Shown piece after piece: positions 34,217 to 47,200 of a stretch of 64,000 bases of DNA. Under the pieces are notes generated by a model. That model was not told the origin of the DNA. It searched no databases and saw nothing but the letters and a program-made list of their open reading frames with translations. Position 1 is the stretch's first letter; each line of letters begins with the position of its first letter. Origin of the DNA: Acorus gramineus (taxonomy: Eukaryota > Streptophyta > Magnoliopsida > Acorales > Acoraceae); assembly GCA_030737835.1 (NCBI GenBank), contig JAUJYN010000031.1, forward strand, positions 1,116,001 through 1,180,000. The letters are read 5' to 3'. Position numbers and translations under genes: made by a program.

Positions 34217-37200
34217 TGTCACGCCTCGGGCGTCCCCGGTACGCGGCAAGTGTATATAAAATATCAGAATCTACACAGGAGGTCAATAATATATCATACA
34301 CAAGCAACCAGAACGACACACAGACAACAAAAGCAGGGCTGACATGATATATACACCAAATGCGGAAGCTAAAGACTGAATCTGTAATCAAAACATACTA
34401 CAGACTCTATACATAATCACATGTCCTGTGAGAGCCAATATACATACAAAGACATCCAAGTACAAACACAAACACGTGCCCAAGCATGGAAAATAATACA
34501 TACAAGCACAAGGGATGCTGATAGCCTCTTAAACTCGCGGGACGTGGCGCTACTCCGCTACTGATGAAATCCCTCGGGGAGCTCCTCCTCCAGATCCGAC
34601 TCAGATGACATTGAAGAAAATATTATGCGAGGGGTGAGCCACACGCTCAGTGAACGGCACAACCCATGCATCGCAGACAATATTGACCACAACCAGATAA
34701 TCTTTATAATCCACAATTCACATTACTCAAGCCACAAAATGGCATCAATTCCGCAAACTAGTGGGTCGCTACCGCCAACCCACTACACCCTCACCCTCAC
34801 CACTCAATGGGTGACCAAGGATATTGGGACTAACTACACAAAACCAGCGGTTCGCTTCCGCCAACCCGCTACACCCTCACCCTCACCCCTCAAGGGGTGA
34901 CCAAGGATATTGGGACTTACAAATCAATGGGTCGCCACATCGCCGGCCCACCATACCCTCACCCTCACCCTCAACAGGTGACCCAGGCTCTTGGGACTGA
35001 CTAGGCTGTTGGTCACCCTTGGTCCACCGATAGTCTCTCCCCACTCCGTAGGTCGTTTGGCCACTCCCACATTCAGCGCAGTCCTTCTACCAAATCAGGA
35101 GGCGCCTACTGATGGGAGCCCCTGCACGGGACGACCTTTCCAACGCCGGGGTACTCTCTACACGGATCCAACGAAGGGAACAGAACAGCCTATCCATCGC
35201 ATATGATCCACTCGGATCCGCAGACAACACATCCTAACAACTCTAACGTCCTGAATTCCTCAGAACTCCACCAGGGCGCATAACTAAGATGCGGGGAACA
35301 TGCATAAAAGTTATAACAAGGGTGGAATATCATTGGGGGAAAGAAACTCGGGAGGGCAGCATGAGTTCCCGTTATAGGACACCCCGACAACCAAACAAGG
35401 AACACGGAGTACCCTAACCCGGTCTCACCGCTGTCCTCGCAAGGCCCCTCCCCTATAATATTCACTAAAGCATGTAATTAAACATTTACTAGCATTTAAT
35501 TTAATAAATAAACTAGTAGGACACATGCATAGGCCAAGGCTTCCTAGCATGAGAACAGGGGACATGGTGCATGGCTCATACACATATCCTAAGGGTGCAA
35601 GTCCCTAACATGCAAAGTCTAGGGTAACATGCATTCTACATTAAATCGTGCTCGCATGAAATACACATTACAATGGTTAATATCAATCCATGGTGCCCCA
35701 GGAGAGGTCGGTATACGCCCAAATGCGTATAACGCCTCTCTACTGGGCTGGATTGTCCCACTCACCAGAAACCGGGTCGTCGCGCGACCGTCCGTCAAGA
35801 TCTGCAAGACAGACATTTATACGGTGAGTAAAATCCACAGACACACTAAAATACCCCAAAATACACTAAAGCAGACAAAACCCACAAACAAACCCCCAAC
35901 AATCGGGCAAACGTGCATACGACTCGCACGCACGCTAGCCCGAGCACTCCGGCTCACTCCCGCACCACCGGCAACCATCCGCACGGCCACCCGAGCCCCG
36001 GACGCGTCGCCGCGCCTCAGCCCGCCGCCCAGGCACCGCCAGGCCCCTGCCCGCCGCCCTGGACCCGCAGCCGAGCCACCCGGTGCACCGCGCCCACTGC
36101 GCCCCGCCGCAGAAGCCCGCACGCACCCTCGCGCGCCCCGCGCGCACCACCAGCCCCCTCGCGCGCCCCGCGCGCACCGCCAGCCCTGCCCCGCGAGCAC
36201 CCCGCGCGCACCACCAGCCGCCTCGCCGCGCCCCGCGCGCATCCTGCACGACTCCCCGCACGCACTCCGCGCGCATCATCCGCTCGCACAGCTCTCCGCA
36301 CCAGCCGCTCGACCAGCACCCGCGACCAGCCCCCAACGCTCAGCGCCCAGCACCCGGGACCTTCACCCAGCGCCCACGCGCACTCCCGCGCAACACGCGC
36401 CCAGCGCGCCTGGCAGCACGCGCTCAGCGCGCCTGCCAGCCTGCCCGCGCTGCCTGCCTGCGCGCGTCGTCGAGTGGCCCGAGCACCGTTCGCCCTGCAC
36501 GCCCAGCCACTGCCCGCCTGATGCCCGAGCACCCCCTGCCAGCCCACAAACAAAACCCCCAGCACTCAGGCACCGTTCGCCCCTGCCAGCTGACTGAGCA
36601 TGGCCTGCCCAGCCGCCTGAGCATGGCCTGCCCAGCCGGCCTGCCCTGCTCGCACAGCCCGCAGCCAGCCTACACCGCACACCTCCCCCTGCACCCCCCG
36701 AGCGCACGCTCACACGCCCGGCAAACTGGTGCACCTGCTCCCAGCCTACCCGGCTAGCCTCGCCAGCCTGCCCAGCGCGCACGCCCAGCTCTACTGGCCC
36801 CCAGCGCCACCCGAGCGCACGCACGCGCGCATGCCCGCGCGCACGCGCGCGCGCTCCCGCGCCAGCCGCTGCGCCTGCGCCCTGCGCTGCTGCCCTGCCC
36901 GAGACAGCAGCCTGCCAGCCCGAGCTCCTCTACCACCCACCTCCGACCACCCCACGGCCTCCGACCACCACCACAGCCCTCCGACGGCCGCCCACCGCCG
37001 CCAACCACCTCCCAACCCCAAATCCGACCTCCTAACATACATCTATGCAAGAAAGAGAGGAAAAAGAGGCTTACCAAGGGGAGGAAGGGAAGTCCGGTTG
37101 CTCTCCGCGCACCGAAACCTCTCCCAAAAGGCTTCCACTGCCCGGATCTACCTCCACCACCGAAATGGCTCAAATCAGGGAAGAAGAGAGGGCGGACGGA

Positions 37201-37665
37201 GGGGCAAATCTCGCCGGAAATGGGATTTGAAACCACCGGGGTGTAGATCGGGACCCGATCTACACTTCCTAGGTTTTAGGTTTTAAGCTTTGAGGGGTCT
37301 AGGGGGCTCAAAAGTGAGAAAAATGGGTAAGGGGAGAGAGAGAGCTTGGGGAGGAAGATGATGAACAGTGATTTCAAATTTTAGATCCCACCTTTATATA
37401 GTGAGCGACTTAAAAACCCAGATACGCCCCGGAACTGCGAAATTTCGGAAACATTACCGGAATTCGATGAAATTTTCGTGAGAGGCCTAAAATGGCACCA
37501 GGACACCAAATATGCAGTCGGATTTTCAATCGGAGTCCTCTAACTCGGGACGATAGCTAACAGTCCAAAAATTAGCGATTCCGATCGAAAACCGAAAAAA
37601 AAACTGAAAAACTGCCAGAACGCTCCAACGGTTACCAGCAGGTTAAAAGTGACACATATATAACA
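34217..37665 (-). mobile_element. Family-A solo LTR in B 5' LTR
   Basis: On the plus strand it begins TGTCACGCCTCGG and ends GACACATATATAACA, flanked by GTTAG (34212-34216) and GTTAG (37666-37670). No internal region is present, so it is a solo LTR left by LTR-LTR recombination. The B 3' LTR has the uninterrupted site with a single GTTAG (49000-49004). The putative leader intron is 37074-35802, the stem-loop 35701-35747, and hairpin units lie at about 34757-34980. Confidence 0.95.
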
Positions 37666-39056
37666 GTTAGAGCGCTAGCGATGCAATCGCCCCTTGCATC
37701 CGAGTGATGCACTCATTTGGAATTCAGGAGGATTCATTAGCTTATGGGATTATTTCTATGTGAGAGCAGAGGCAACCCCTTTGTGTCTGAGCGACGCAAC
37801 GGTGTGGGAGTACAGTAGTATTCGATATCTCGATAAGTGATTATCGAGAGTAGTTGTTTTTCATTGGGTTCGCTTTGTGAACATGGAATGTTTACTCCCA
37901 ATGTCGTTCGTGTTGAGGGGGCCCGGGTTGTAGCTGTCCTGACAGAGGGCTCCCATCTGTAGGTACCACCGATGCATTCGGGAGCATACTGATCGTGGGA
38001 GTATACCAGGTAGAGGCTACCCGGGAGAGGGTTAACGAATGATATTGCGAGCGTGCGATCGTTCTCCCCTTCGTTGGATCCGATGTAGGGACTCCCCGGC
38101 GTTAAAGCTGTCCTGACAGAGGGCTCCCATCCGTAGGTACCACCGATGCATTCGGAAGCATACTGATCGTGGGAGTATACCAGGTAGAGGCTACGTGGGG
38201 AAAGGGCTACCAGTGGACCAAGGGTGTAGAGCAGTCTAAGTCTCTTCCAAAAGTCCTATGTCACCTCTAGGGGGTGAGAGTGAGGATGAGGTGAAGACAC
38301 ATCACCGCGTGACCCATTCGTTGTTCGTCTGTTCCCATAGTTGTTGGGTCCGGTTGTGTATCGATGTTTAAAGACATCGTGGGTCAGTTATCCCGATGTA
38401 GATGATCCAGTAGTGTTGTGTAGACCAGTAATCCCGGGTCTCCTCGACCAATGGTATGGTCTCTCCCCAAAAGTCCCAAGAGTCTCCCTCCGGGAGTGAG
38501 GGTGAGGGTGAGGTTGGTCGCGCTGCCGCGTGACCCTGTTATCCATGGGTTTCCACCCATGTTTTCCTTGAAGGGAAAGTGCTTATGTATTGAACTGATG
38601 TATGGTGATTGGTTTCTAGCCACTCACTGAGCTTGTAGCTCACCCCTCGCATACTGTTTCTTTTCAAGGGCAGTGTTGGGCGTGGAGCTGGAGCTTTCCT
38701 GTGGCGTGGTCTTATGGGCGTGGAGCGTTCTTCCGGCGGATGGCGAGTGCGAGGCTGTCAGCAGTCCTAGAGTCATTGTATGTATTGTAAATCGTGCATG
38801 TGGCACAGGTTGTATTTTCTTTGGTCTAGACTTGGTTCTCACAGGACAGTGATTGTGTATTCGAGTATGTAATAATGTTTTTGATTTACAGACATTGTTT
38901 ATATATTATGCTTCCGCTTTTCAGTCAGTTATCATTATCCTTGCTTTGCCACCTTGTGTGTTGTTGTTGGAGTCTTTATTGACCTCAGGTATTGATAGCT
39001 GATATTTTATTATTGCCACGTCTCGGGGACGGCCGCCCTGGGGCGTGACAAAAAGT

Positions 39057-39068
39057 TGGTATCAGAGC
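39057..39068 (+). other. B primer-binding site
   Basis: TGGTATCAGAGC lies six bases after the 5' LTR end, complementary to initiator tRNA-Met. Confidence 0.92.
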
Positions 39069-39165
39069 CTGGTCCTGTCAGAGCCTAAGTCTAGTCGTAT
39101 AGATGATGAGTCGTAGGATTGCCATCCGAGTACTCTTGTTTTAGAAGTTATCTTAGGTTGCTGAC

Positions 39166-41304
39166 ATGCCTCCTCGCATCCGTTGACGTGGACGTGACCC
39201 CCCTGGACCCACCCTTAAGTTGTCGACTGGGTCGACTGATTAGGGTCAGTTGTTGGATCCCTTGTTGTGGGATTAAGGCTTGGGTAGGAGATTCCAGCCA
39301 GTAGTATGATAGTGATGAATTGGTCACAATTTCTAAGGTATGGATTGCATCTCGATAATGGAGCTTCTTTCCCGTGCATCGGTATCGCTGGTAACCATGG
39401 AGTTTGCGTGCGGCGCCAGTTTCAAGTGTTGAGGATGTGGCGTATTGCTCATTAAGGGGTGATGTCTTCTTCTAGCCTTCCTACTCAGGATTAAGGGGCC
39501 TTGCAGGGTCAGCGTTGAGACCCGGGCTAGGGTACTCCGTGTTCCTTGTTTGGTTGTCGGGATATCCTATATCGGGACCTCATGGTGCCCTGCCAAGGTT
39601 CTTTTCCCAGTCAAGGAATACCTTTGAAGCATCTATAAGATGATGGATTTTTCCTCTCACTTGGAAGGTGCTGTAGCGAGTGGTGATGCGTACGATCAGG
39701 ATTGGGTGCATCCTATTGCAGCTTGGTGGGCGATTGCTTGTGGACTGGGTTCCATAGTGGCATCGGGAGTCGCTTCGATATATCATTGTGCGTTGTAGCT
39801 GCCCGGTTGAGGCCAGAGCCCTGTGAGGTGCTCCCAGATACTATGCTTGTTGGTGCGCCCATATGGCAGAGATAGTAGGCTTGGGAGGCTACCAGGTAGA
39901 GGCCACACTGGGAGAGTGCTACTAGATGATGTCGAGAGCGTGGACTCCCCGTGATGAATCTGCCCATGGAGTGCAGGATGCTGGAGTTCCAATGATTATA
40001 GTTGAGCGACCTATCTCTGGCGGCATGTGAAGCACAGTTGTGGATACTGTCGCGTTTTGCCCCACGCTGGTCGCAAATAAGGAGACGCGATGCTAGCATT
40101 CATGATGGGACACAACCGCCCTATCAGATAGATGATGTCGCATAGGCATTGTCGAGGTCCGACGACCCCTTATTGCGTGTCTTGTGGATTAAGTGCGGTT
40201 GAGCGGCTTACCAAGCGTGTAAGTGTCATCATGAGCGCCTGCCATGCTCGAGGAGTAGAATCGGGACTTAATTGATCGTGGTGTTGTTTTGATCTCCCCG
40301 TGGAGGTTGAAGATCAATTACCTTTGTCGCGAATTGATGATCTGTTTGACCAGTGCTGGGAGCGAGTGTCTGCTGTTAGATCAATCTTCGTACAAGGGTA
40401 CCACAAGTCAGAGATCCGGGAGTTAGACATCCCGTAGATGGCCTTTCGTGACAGTTCAGGCACTACGAGTTTTAAGTACTGTTGTCGGGGTTGATGAATG
40501 CGCCAGATGCCTTCGTGGATCTCAAAAGTTTGTTGGGCTTTCGTGGACTACTTTGGGGTAGTCTTCATTGAGATTGCTAGTGGTGTGATGAAAAGTTGAT
40601 ATGGGTGACCTTGTTTCCCCAGGTTGGCATGCCCTCAGGCAAAGTTCGAGAATCATCATCATCGCGTTGGAAAGCGTCAGTCCATGGAGATTCCTCAGCG
40701 GACGTGGGAGTGTGTTATCAGGGATTATTGCGGACTCGCTAATGTCACGTTCGGGTCACGACGCCGTCTAGGTGATCATTGACCGACTGACTAAGTCCGC
40801 GCTTCCCTCCCTAATCCGACTGATTGAGTCTCTGGATGCCTTGACGTGGGTTTTCACCTTCGCGATTGTTCATCTTCATGGCACTCCGGTCGGCGCTATT
40901 TTCGGTTGAGACACGAGGGTTACTTTGAGGTTGTGGCGCAGCTTTGGCAGGCTTTGGCGCGAGCCTCCATTTAAGTATAGCGTTTCATCGCCGATGGACA
41001 GCCAGACAAAGAGGACGATTCAGACCTTGGAGGACATGCTAAGTGTCTGCGTGCTCGATGATGAGGGCAGTTGGGTGAGGCACCACCCATTTGTTGGGGT
41101 ATGCCTGCAAGACGACTGCCATTCGAGCACCCAGATGGATCTGTGAAAGGCACTCTACAGGCGCCGTTTTATACCTCCCTTGTGTTGGGACGGTTGACGA
41201 GCGCTAGTTGGAGGGGCCATAAGTCAGTTGTTTGACCTTGCGGTGGCCAGGTTGGTTCGTGTGTGCATCTGCACCTCCCAGAACCGACAGAAGGGCTACG
41301 CAGG
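39166..41304 (+). pseudogene. B gag-pol remnant, heavily decayed
   Basis: An ATG at 39166 begins MPPRIR and meets a stop six codons on, paralleling the A gag start. About 39490-39620 is the LTR-like block also found in A2. About 40320-40470 retains RT wording (RIDDLFDQ, then AFRD) and 40680-41304 retains integrase wording (ITDRLTKSA-like, [24 protein letters not shown]). Stops, deletions and frameshifts occur throughout. It is coherent with chromovirus pol but no domain is usable. The family-C solo LTR cuts it at 41304. Confidence 0.75.
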
Positions 41305-41382
41305 TGTAACGCCCCCAAATCCACGACTCTATTTTGAAGCGTGAAATCCGGGTGCGTTAACTAAATTCCTCGAATCTCAGAG

Positions 41383-41385
<3 letters not shown>

Positions 41386-41424
<39 letters not shown>
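41386..41424. repeat. (TA)n microsatellite
   Basis: An uninterrupted TA run of 39 bases near one end of the family-C solo LTR. Confidence 0.95.
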
Positions 41425-41429
<5 letters not shown>

Positions 41430-41814
41430 TTCATCCAGAGAACATATGAATACATCACCATAATTATACATATATGGTCAAGGCCAAAATCCAACACAAA
41501 TTCAATATACATCGGGAACAACTAAATTTATATATCCACACTATCATACATATGGGTCCTCTACATGCCAAAGAAATGACCAACACCTTTTACACAAGTC
41601 TAGTGCTCCGGAAATAAAATACGAGCTTCAAACTCCAACGCCTTAACGAGATCGACAGCCACCAACAGCTAATCTGAAAGGTTGGGAAGAGAGGGGTGAG
41701 CTACAACACGCTCAGTGAATGGACCATCATCATCCCGTTAGTACATTTATATTCAAAATATCAATATCGTAATATGTCTACACAGACATGTAATATATCA
41801 AGAAAATAAATATA

Positions 41815-42058
41815 CAACAAGGCCACCAAGACATGCAATAATATATACACACACACACACACAAATCCTATCCAACATGATGCATGCAACACCACGAACA
41901 CGCATGTCCGTCTTCGCAGCACCTAGCTCGCGGGGCCTTTCACAGGCATGGCCACGTAGACATAGCCACAAAGACTTGGGTCCTACGTTCTCGGACCTGG
42001 CCACGTAGACGTACGCCCACCTAGACGTTGGCCACCAAGACTGAGCCACCTAGACGGA
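41815..42058. repeat. GCCACSTAGAC minisatellite-like repeats in family-C LTR
   Basis: Irregular repeats of GGCCACGTAGAC, GCCCACCTAGACG, GGCCACCAAGAC and GAGCCACCTAGACGG, with about 15-35 bp spacing, eight or so copies. No coding sense was found. Confidence 0.6.
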
Positions 42059-43766
42059 ATGGATGCATTGATAACCTATCATATCTTCAAAATTCACAAA
42101 AGAATAGAGCATGCAAAAATCTCAACACACCAATCAATTCATGATAAATATCTCAATAAAAGGCATGCTCATATTTTTATTTCGAAACTAGCAGTTATAT
42201 TCCACAAAATAGATGGTCCTAGCATGAATACATAATATATTCTTTTGAAACTACATATGAAACTCAAGTCCACTCACCTCCAGTCCACGCAATACAAACC
42301 GATGCACGTGCATGAACGCTACACACTCGCACGTGGATAACCTAACATAACAATTATACAATCAATAAATAAGAAAATCATTCAATCATGACAAACAACT
42401 GACAAACAACTTACAACAACCCTCAGCCCAATAATCCCAAGAGCCCGTACCAAATAGACCTACAATCCGCAACTCACCTTAAAGGCCTAACAAAAATCCC
42501 AACTCCAAATAAATATTAAAATGTTCATATCTCACAATGATCCGATAATCAATATCCATTTATTTCATAAGGCCCACATAATCGATCAATCCGATGATGC
42601 TCAACTATAATTCCAATGATCGAAATAACTCAATCCAATCAATTTACATCCAAATAACAAAATATCAATTAATATTCATTGATCCCACTAAACCAAATTA
42701 ATTGATTTAAGATCCAAATTGAGTCACCAAGATCAATAAAATCATCAAAACCCACAAATCAAATTATACTCATTAAACATCCATTTGGGATCCCTTAAAT
42801 CTCTAAAATTCATCAAACTTGGTCATAAAGCAAAATATTTGAATTATAAGAAACTGCACAGAAATCTTTGAAAAATCATAACTTTCTACCCGTAACTCCA
42901 AATCAGACGATTCAAGATTCGTTGGAAAGATCTTTTCGAAACCTATTTCTGTTTGTGAAATACAATTTTCCCAGAAACGACTCTATCATAGTCAAAAACA
43001 CGATTTAATGATCAGGTATTCAATCCACCCGAAAATAACCCTTAAATCCCAAAACCAATAAATCTAGTTTGATCTTAAGAAATCCTTCAAGATCCATTGA
43101 AATCTAATAAAAACATCATCTATTTAAAATCAATCAAACCCTAACCCTAACCCATCAACATTCTTTCCCAAATAATAGATTGACACAATCATCTCCTAAC
43201 CAAACTAAATTGAAACACTAAACAATAAAAATCAATAGAGAAAGATTTATCACCTTGTAGTGCTCGACGGGTAGAGTTAGGTCATCACCACCTTTCTTGT
43301 CCCATGAGAATTCTGATGCAAACCCTAACCCAAAATGTGTTATATATAAAAGGGGTTTTTACCAAATTACAAAACGACCCCTCAAGTATTACGGGTTTAC
43401 AACTAGGTCCTTATCCGATTTATCCCTATCCGATTTACAAACGGATCCTTGAAGCCTATTAAAAGATATTCTGGATTCGCAACTAGATCCCTGGGCCCAA
43501 TAACTTAACACAAAATCCTAAAAACCTAATTTCCCTAACTCCGAATCTCACCAAATTTCAACCAAAATATCTTGAGACTATAAAGATCTCCAAAAAAATA
43601 TAAAATAAATATTTCAACATCAATTTATAATTATCAAAATTATAAATCAAATTAGACCCATTTGGGCCTACCGCCAAATAAAAAAAATGAAATAATTAAA
43701 TTTCAATTAAAACTTCCATTATATATTTAAAATAAATATATAAGGCTAAAAATACAGGGACGTTAC

Positions 43767-44230
43767 GCAGGTCATCGTCGCCAGGAGCTTACCTTTGGGT
43801 TTGGCGACCATGTTTTCGTGAAGGTGTCCCAGTTCAAGGGCATCCTCTGTTTCGACGTTCGGGGCAAGCTGAGTTGGCTCTTCAATGAGATTGTTTCTCG
43901 TCATTGAGTGGATTGGGGAGGTGGCTTGTCATGTAGCCTTTCCCCCACAGCTGGCTCATGCCCACGACGTCGTCCTTGTCTCGTGGCTGAGGCGTTATGT
44001 CCACGATCCTGCTCAGTCATTCAGTTCGACTGTCTCATTCTCGAGCTGGATTTGTCGTTCATGGAGCAGTGGATCGAGGTCAAGGACAATCATGAGAAGA
44101 GGCTCCACGCTAAGACCATTCCTTTGATTACAGTGTGTCGGTAGCGCCAGTCTGGTGCATAGACCACTTGGGAGTAAAAGGTCTATGCGTGATACTTGCT
44201 ATATTCGGTCTTCCCTTTGGGTTTCCTTAA
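43767..44230 (+). pseudogene. B pol C-terminal remnant (GPY/F and chromodomain)
   Basis: It continues the integrase end after the family-C insertion, with LTFGFGDHVFVKVS, FDVRGKLS, QLAHAHDV and RYVHDPA-like wording, then chromodomain traces up to about 44200. Several frameshifts split it between two frames. It is followed by the polypurine tract. Confidence 0.7.
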
Positions 44231-44250
44231 ATTTCAAGGACTAAATTTCC

Positions 44251-44264
44251 TAAGGGGGGAAGAA
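44251..44264 (+). other. B polypurine tract
   Basis: TAAGGGGGGAAGAA directly precedes the 3' LTR start at 44265, the same tract as in A1 and A2. Confidence 0.88.
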
Positions 44265-47200
44265 TGTTATGCCTGTGTCATTTGGAGCGCTCTGATTAAA
44301 ATTTTGGCTACATAATTTTTTTTTCTCTTAGAAGTTATGTATTTCTGATTTGGTATTTGGATTTGATTTTGTTAAAATCCAAGATGAAGAGGTTTAAATA
44401 TGATTTTATTATGAGATGCTCAGTTTTGAGTTAGCTTTCGTACAAAAGTGGAATTAGATCAACTGGATTCATGTAGTAAAAGTTATGGGTATTTTTTCAA
44501 GTATACCCCGGGGATGAAAAATTCTGGCAGCAGCCCTGTTCTATGTTTAGCTCTAATTTCGCAATAGCTGGAGGGATTATTTGATCTTGGCATAAACATG
44601 ACAGTTGTAGCTAAGCTTCTTGGCTTTCCAACGGACTTTGAATTGTGCAATTCGGAGCTAGATTGAGGAAGTTATGGCTGTTATAGTGAAGCATGCTCAG
44701 AATTTCTAGTCAAGGATAAATTGGTCATTTCTATCCCTCCTTTAGATATTTATTTGCCCAAAAAATATCTCTCTCTCTCTCCCTCCCACTCCCACGTCAA
44801 CATTCTTGGCTCTCTCTTCTCTCTTTTCACTCTCCCCATGTGTTTGTGTAAATTCCTCAAAGAGAAGAGAAGGAGAAGGTGAAGGAGGAAGAGAAAGGTT
44901 TGTGCATGTGTTGTAGTTGTTGATCTCCTCTCTCTCAAGCACCCTCTCATATCTTCCCCCCCCCCCCTGATTTGCAGCCAAGAAGGGCTGGTGGGGGGCT
45001 GAAGAGGTGGTGGTGGTGGTGGTGGTTGAGGGGGTCGTGGGCGCGTCGAGAGCCCCGCATCTCCCCCTTTCCCTTTCCCTCTTTTGGTAAGTCCTCTTCC
45101 CCTTCTTTTTGATTTTTAGGGCTGTTGGGATGGTTGGGGAGGTCATGCATGCTAGGTAGATGGGTTAGAGTGTGTGTGAGGGGTACCAGTGCGCGCGCGC
45201 GCGTGCATGCGCGTTCGTGCGCGTGCTGGGGCATGCGTGGGTCTGTCCAGGGTCTCGCGTAGATGCTGGGGCACCCGGGCATGCATGCGTACGCGCGTGC
45301 TCGCATGCGTGCGAGCCCGTATGCGTGCATGTCTAAGTCTTTGGTATTTTTAATGATTTCTAAGTGTTAAATTGTGATGTTACTCACCAAATTTGATGCC
45401 CCTACCTTGCAGATCTCGTCGGATGGGATGCGCGAGGTCCCGGGTTGTATGGTGAGTGGTTCGATCCAATCCCCCCCCCCCCTCTCTCGGGATGAGCTCG
45501 ACACGCGTAGTCCCGCGTCGCGCATCGATGGGGCCCCCTATATATACTACTTGTGTAAATAAGTAGTATGTCACGCCCCAGGGTGGCCGTCCCGGGACGC
45601 GGCAAGTGTATATATGATATCAGCAGTCTATACAGGAGGTCAATAACATACTCTAACAATAGCTAAAATGACAACACAGACAAAAGCAGGGCTGACATGA
45701 TATATACACAAATAGCGGAAGCTAAAAGACTGAGTTTGTAAATCAAAAACATATTACAGACTCGATACATAATCAACTGTCCTGTGAGAGCCAATATACA
45801 CAAACACATCCAAATATAATACAAACAAGTGCCCAAGCACGGAAGTATAATACATACAATCAAAAAGGGATGCTGATGGCCTCTAACACTCGCGGGACGT
45901 GGCGCTGCTCCGCTACTGATGAGGTTCCTCGGGGAGCTCCTCCTTCAGGTCCGACTCAGTGATAACTGGAGAAAAATTATGCGAGGGGTGAGCCACACGC
46001 TCAGTGAATAGCACAACCCATGCATCACAATTTATATTAACCACAAATAATTCAAAGCCTCAAAGTGGCAGGAAATACACAATCCAGTGGGTCGCAACAT
46101 CGCCGACCCACCACACCCTCACCCTCACCCTCTAAATAGGTGACTCGGCTATTGGGACTGACTAGGCTGTTAATCACCCTGGGTCCACCGATAGTCTCTC
46201 CTCCACTCCGTAGGCCGCCTGGTCTACTCCCACAATTCAGCACAGTCCGAACCCAAATCAGGAGGTGCCTACTGATGGGAGCCCTTTGTCAGGAAGGCCT
46301 GTCTAACGCTGGGGCAGTCTCTATATGGATCCAACGAAGGGAAAAGAAACAGCCTATCCACACGTATACGATCCACTCGGATCCGTCGGCAACACATCTC
46401 AACAACTCTAATGTCATGAATTCTTCAGAATTCCTCCAGGGCGCATAACCAAGATGCGGGGAACATATATTATAACCACCAGGTTATAATACTTACTAAG
46501 GCATGCAAAAATACCATAAGTTTGCATTTAATTTAATAAATTAAACTAATAGGACACATGCATAGGTCGAGGCTTTCCTAGCATGAAACATGGTGTCAGG
46601 ATGCATGGCTCTTACACATATCCTAAGGGTGCAAGTCCCTAACATACAAGGTCTAGGGTGGCATGCATACTACATACTAATCATGCTTGCATAGATTACA
46701 TATTATACAAGTTAATATTAAACTATGGTGCCCCAGGGGAGGACGGTATACGCCCAAGTGCATATAGCGCCTCCCTACTGGGTTGGATTGTCCCACTCAC
46801 CAATACCCGGGTCGTCGCGTGACCGTCCATCAAGATCTGCAAGACAGGGCATTCAACATGGTGAGTAAAATACACAAATACATACAAAAATACACTAAAA
46901 ATACCCAACACTCGGACAAACGTACATACGGCCCGTACGCACGCGAGTCCGAGCACCCCGACTCACTCCCGAACCCCCGGGCAGCCGTACGCACGGCCAC
47001 CCGCCCCGGGCGCACAGCTGTGCCCCAGCCCGCGTGCCCAGACACACCGTACGCTCGGGCGCACGCACGCGCGCCTGTGCGCACCGCGCGTCCAGCCCCG
47101 GATGCACCCGCACGCACTGCGCCCCAGCGCACGCCCCGCACGCGCATCCGCATGCACTGCGCTCCAGCGTAGTACCCGCACGCACTCCCCGCTCGCCCTG

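Larger units (their letters stand above)
32023..39050 (+). repeat. B 5' LTR (with inserted solo LTR)
   Basis: Starts TGTTATGCCTGTGTC and ends CCGCCCTGGGGCGTGACA. Donor-like GGTAAGT lies at 32841 and acceptor-like CCTTGCAG ends at 33349, enclosing a GC-rich block (32966-33260). A second donor-like GGTGAGTGG follows near 33389, then a strong hairpin. The downstream half has an internal duplication: about 37930-38023 and 38105-38193 share CTGTCCTGACAGAGGGCTCC and GTACCACCGATGCATTCGG. Its own insertion-free length is about 3.57 kb. Confidence 0.9.
41305..43766 (-). mobile_element. Family-C solo LTR, AT-rich
   Basis: Inserted in B integrase sequence with GCAGG at 41300-41304 and 43767-43771. It begins TGTAACGCCCCC and ends GGGACGTTAC, so the termini are nearly inverted; the final CA is not present with this boundary. 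The block near 41698-41725 (GAGCTACAACACGCTCAGTG) is the reverse of the CACTGAGC...GCTCAC block of families A and B, which gives the minus orientation. The minus strand has TTTTATATATAACA near 43339-43355 as a likely TATA box. No internal coding region exists. Confidence 0.82.
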
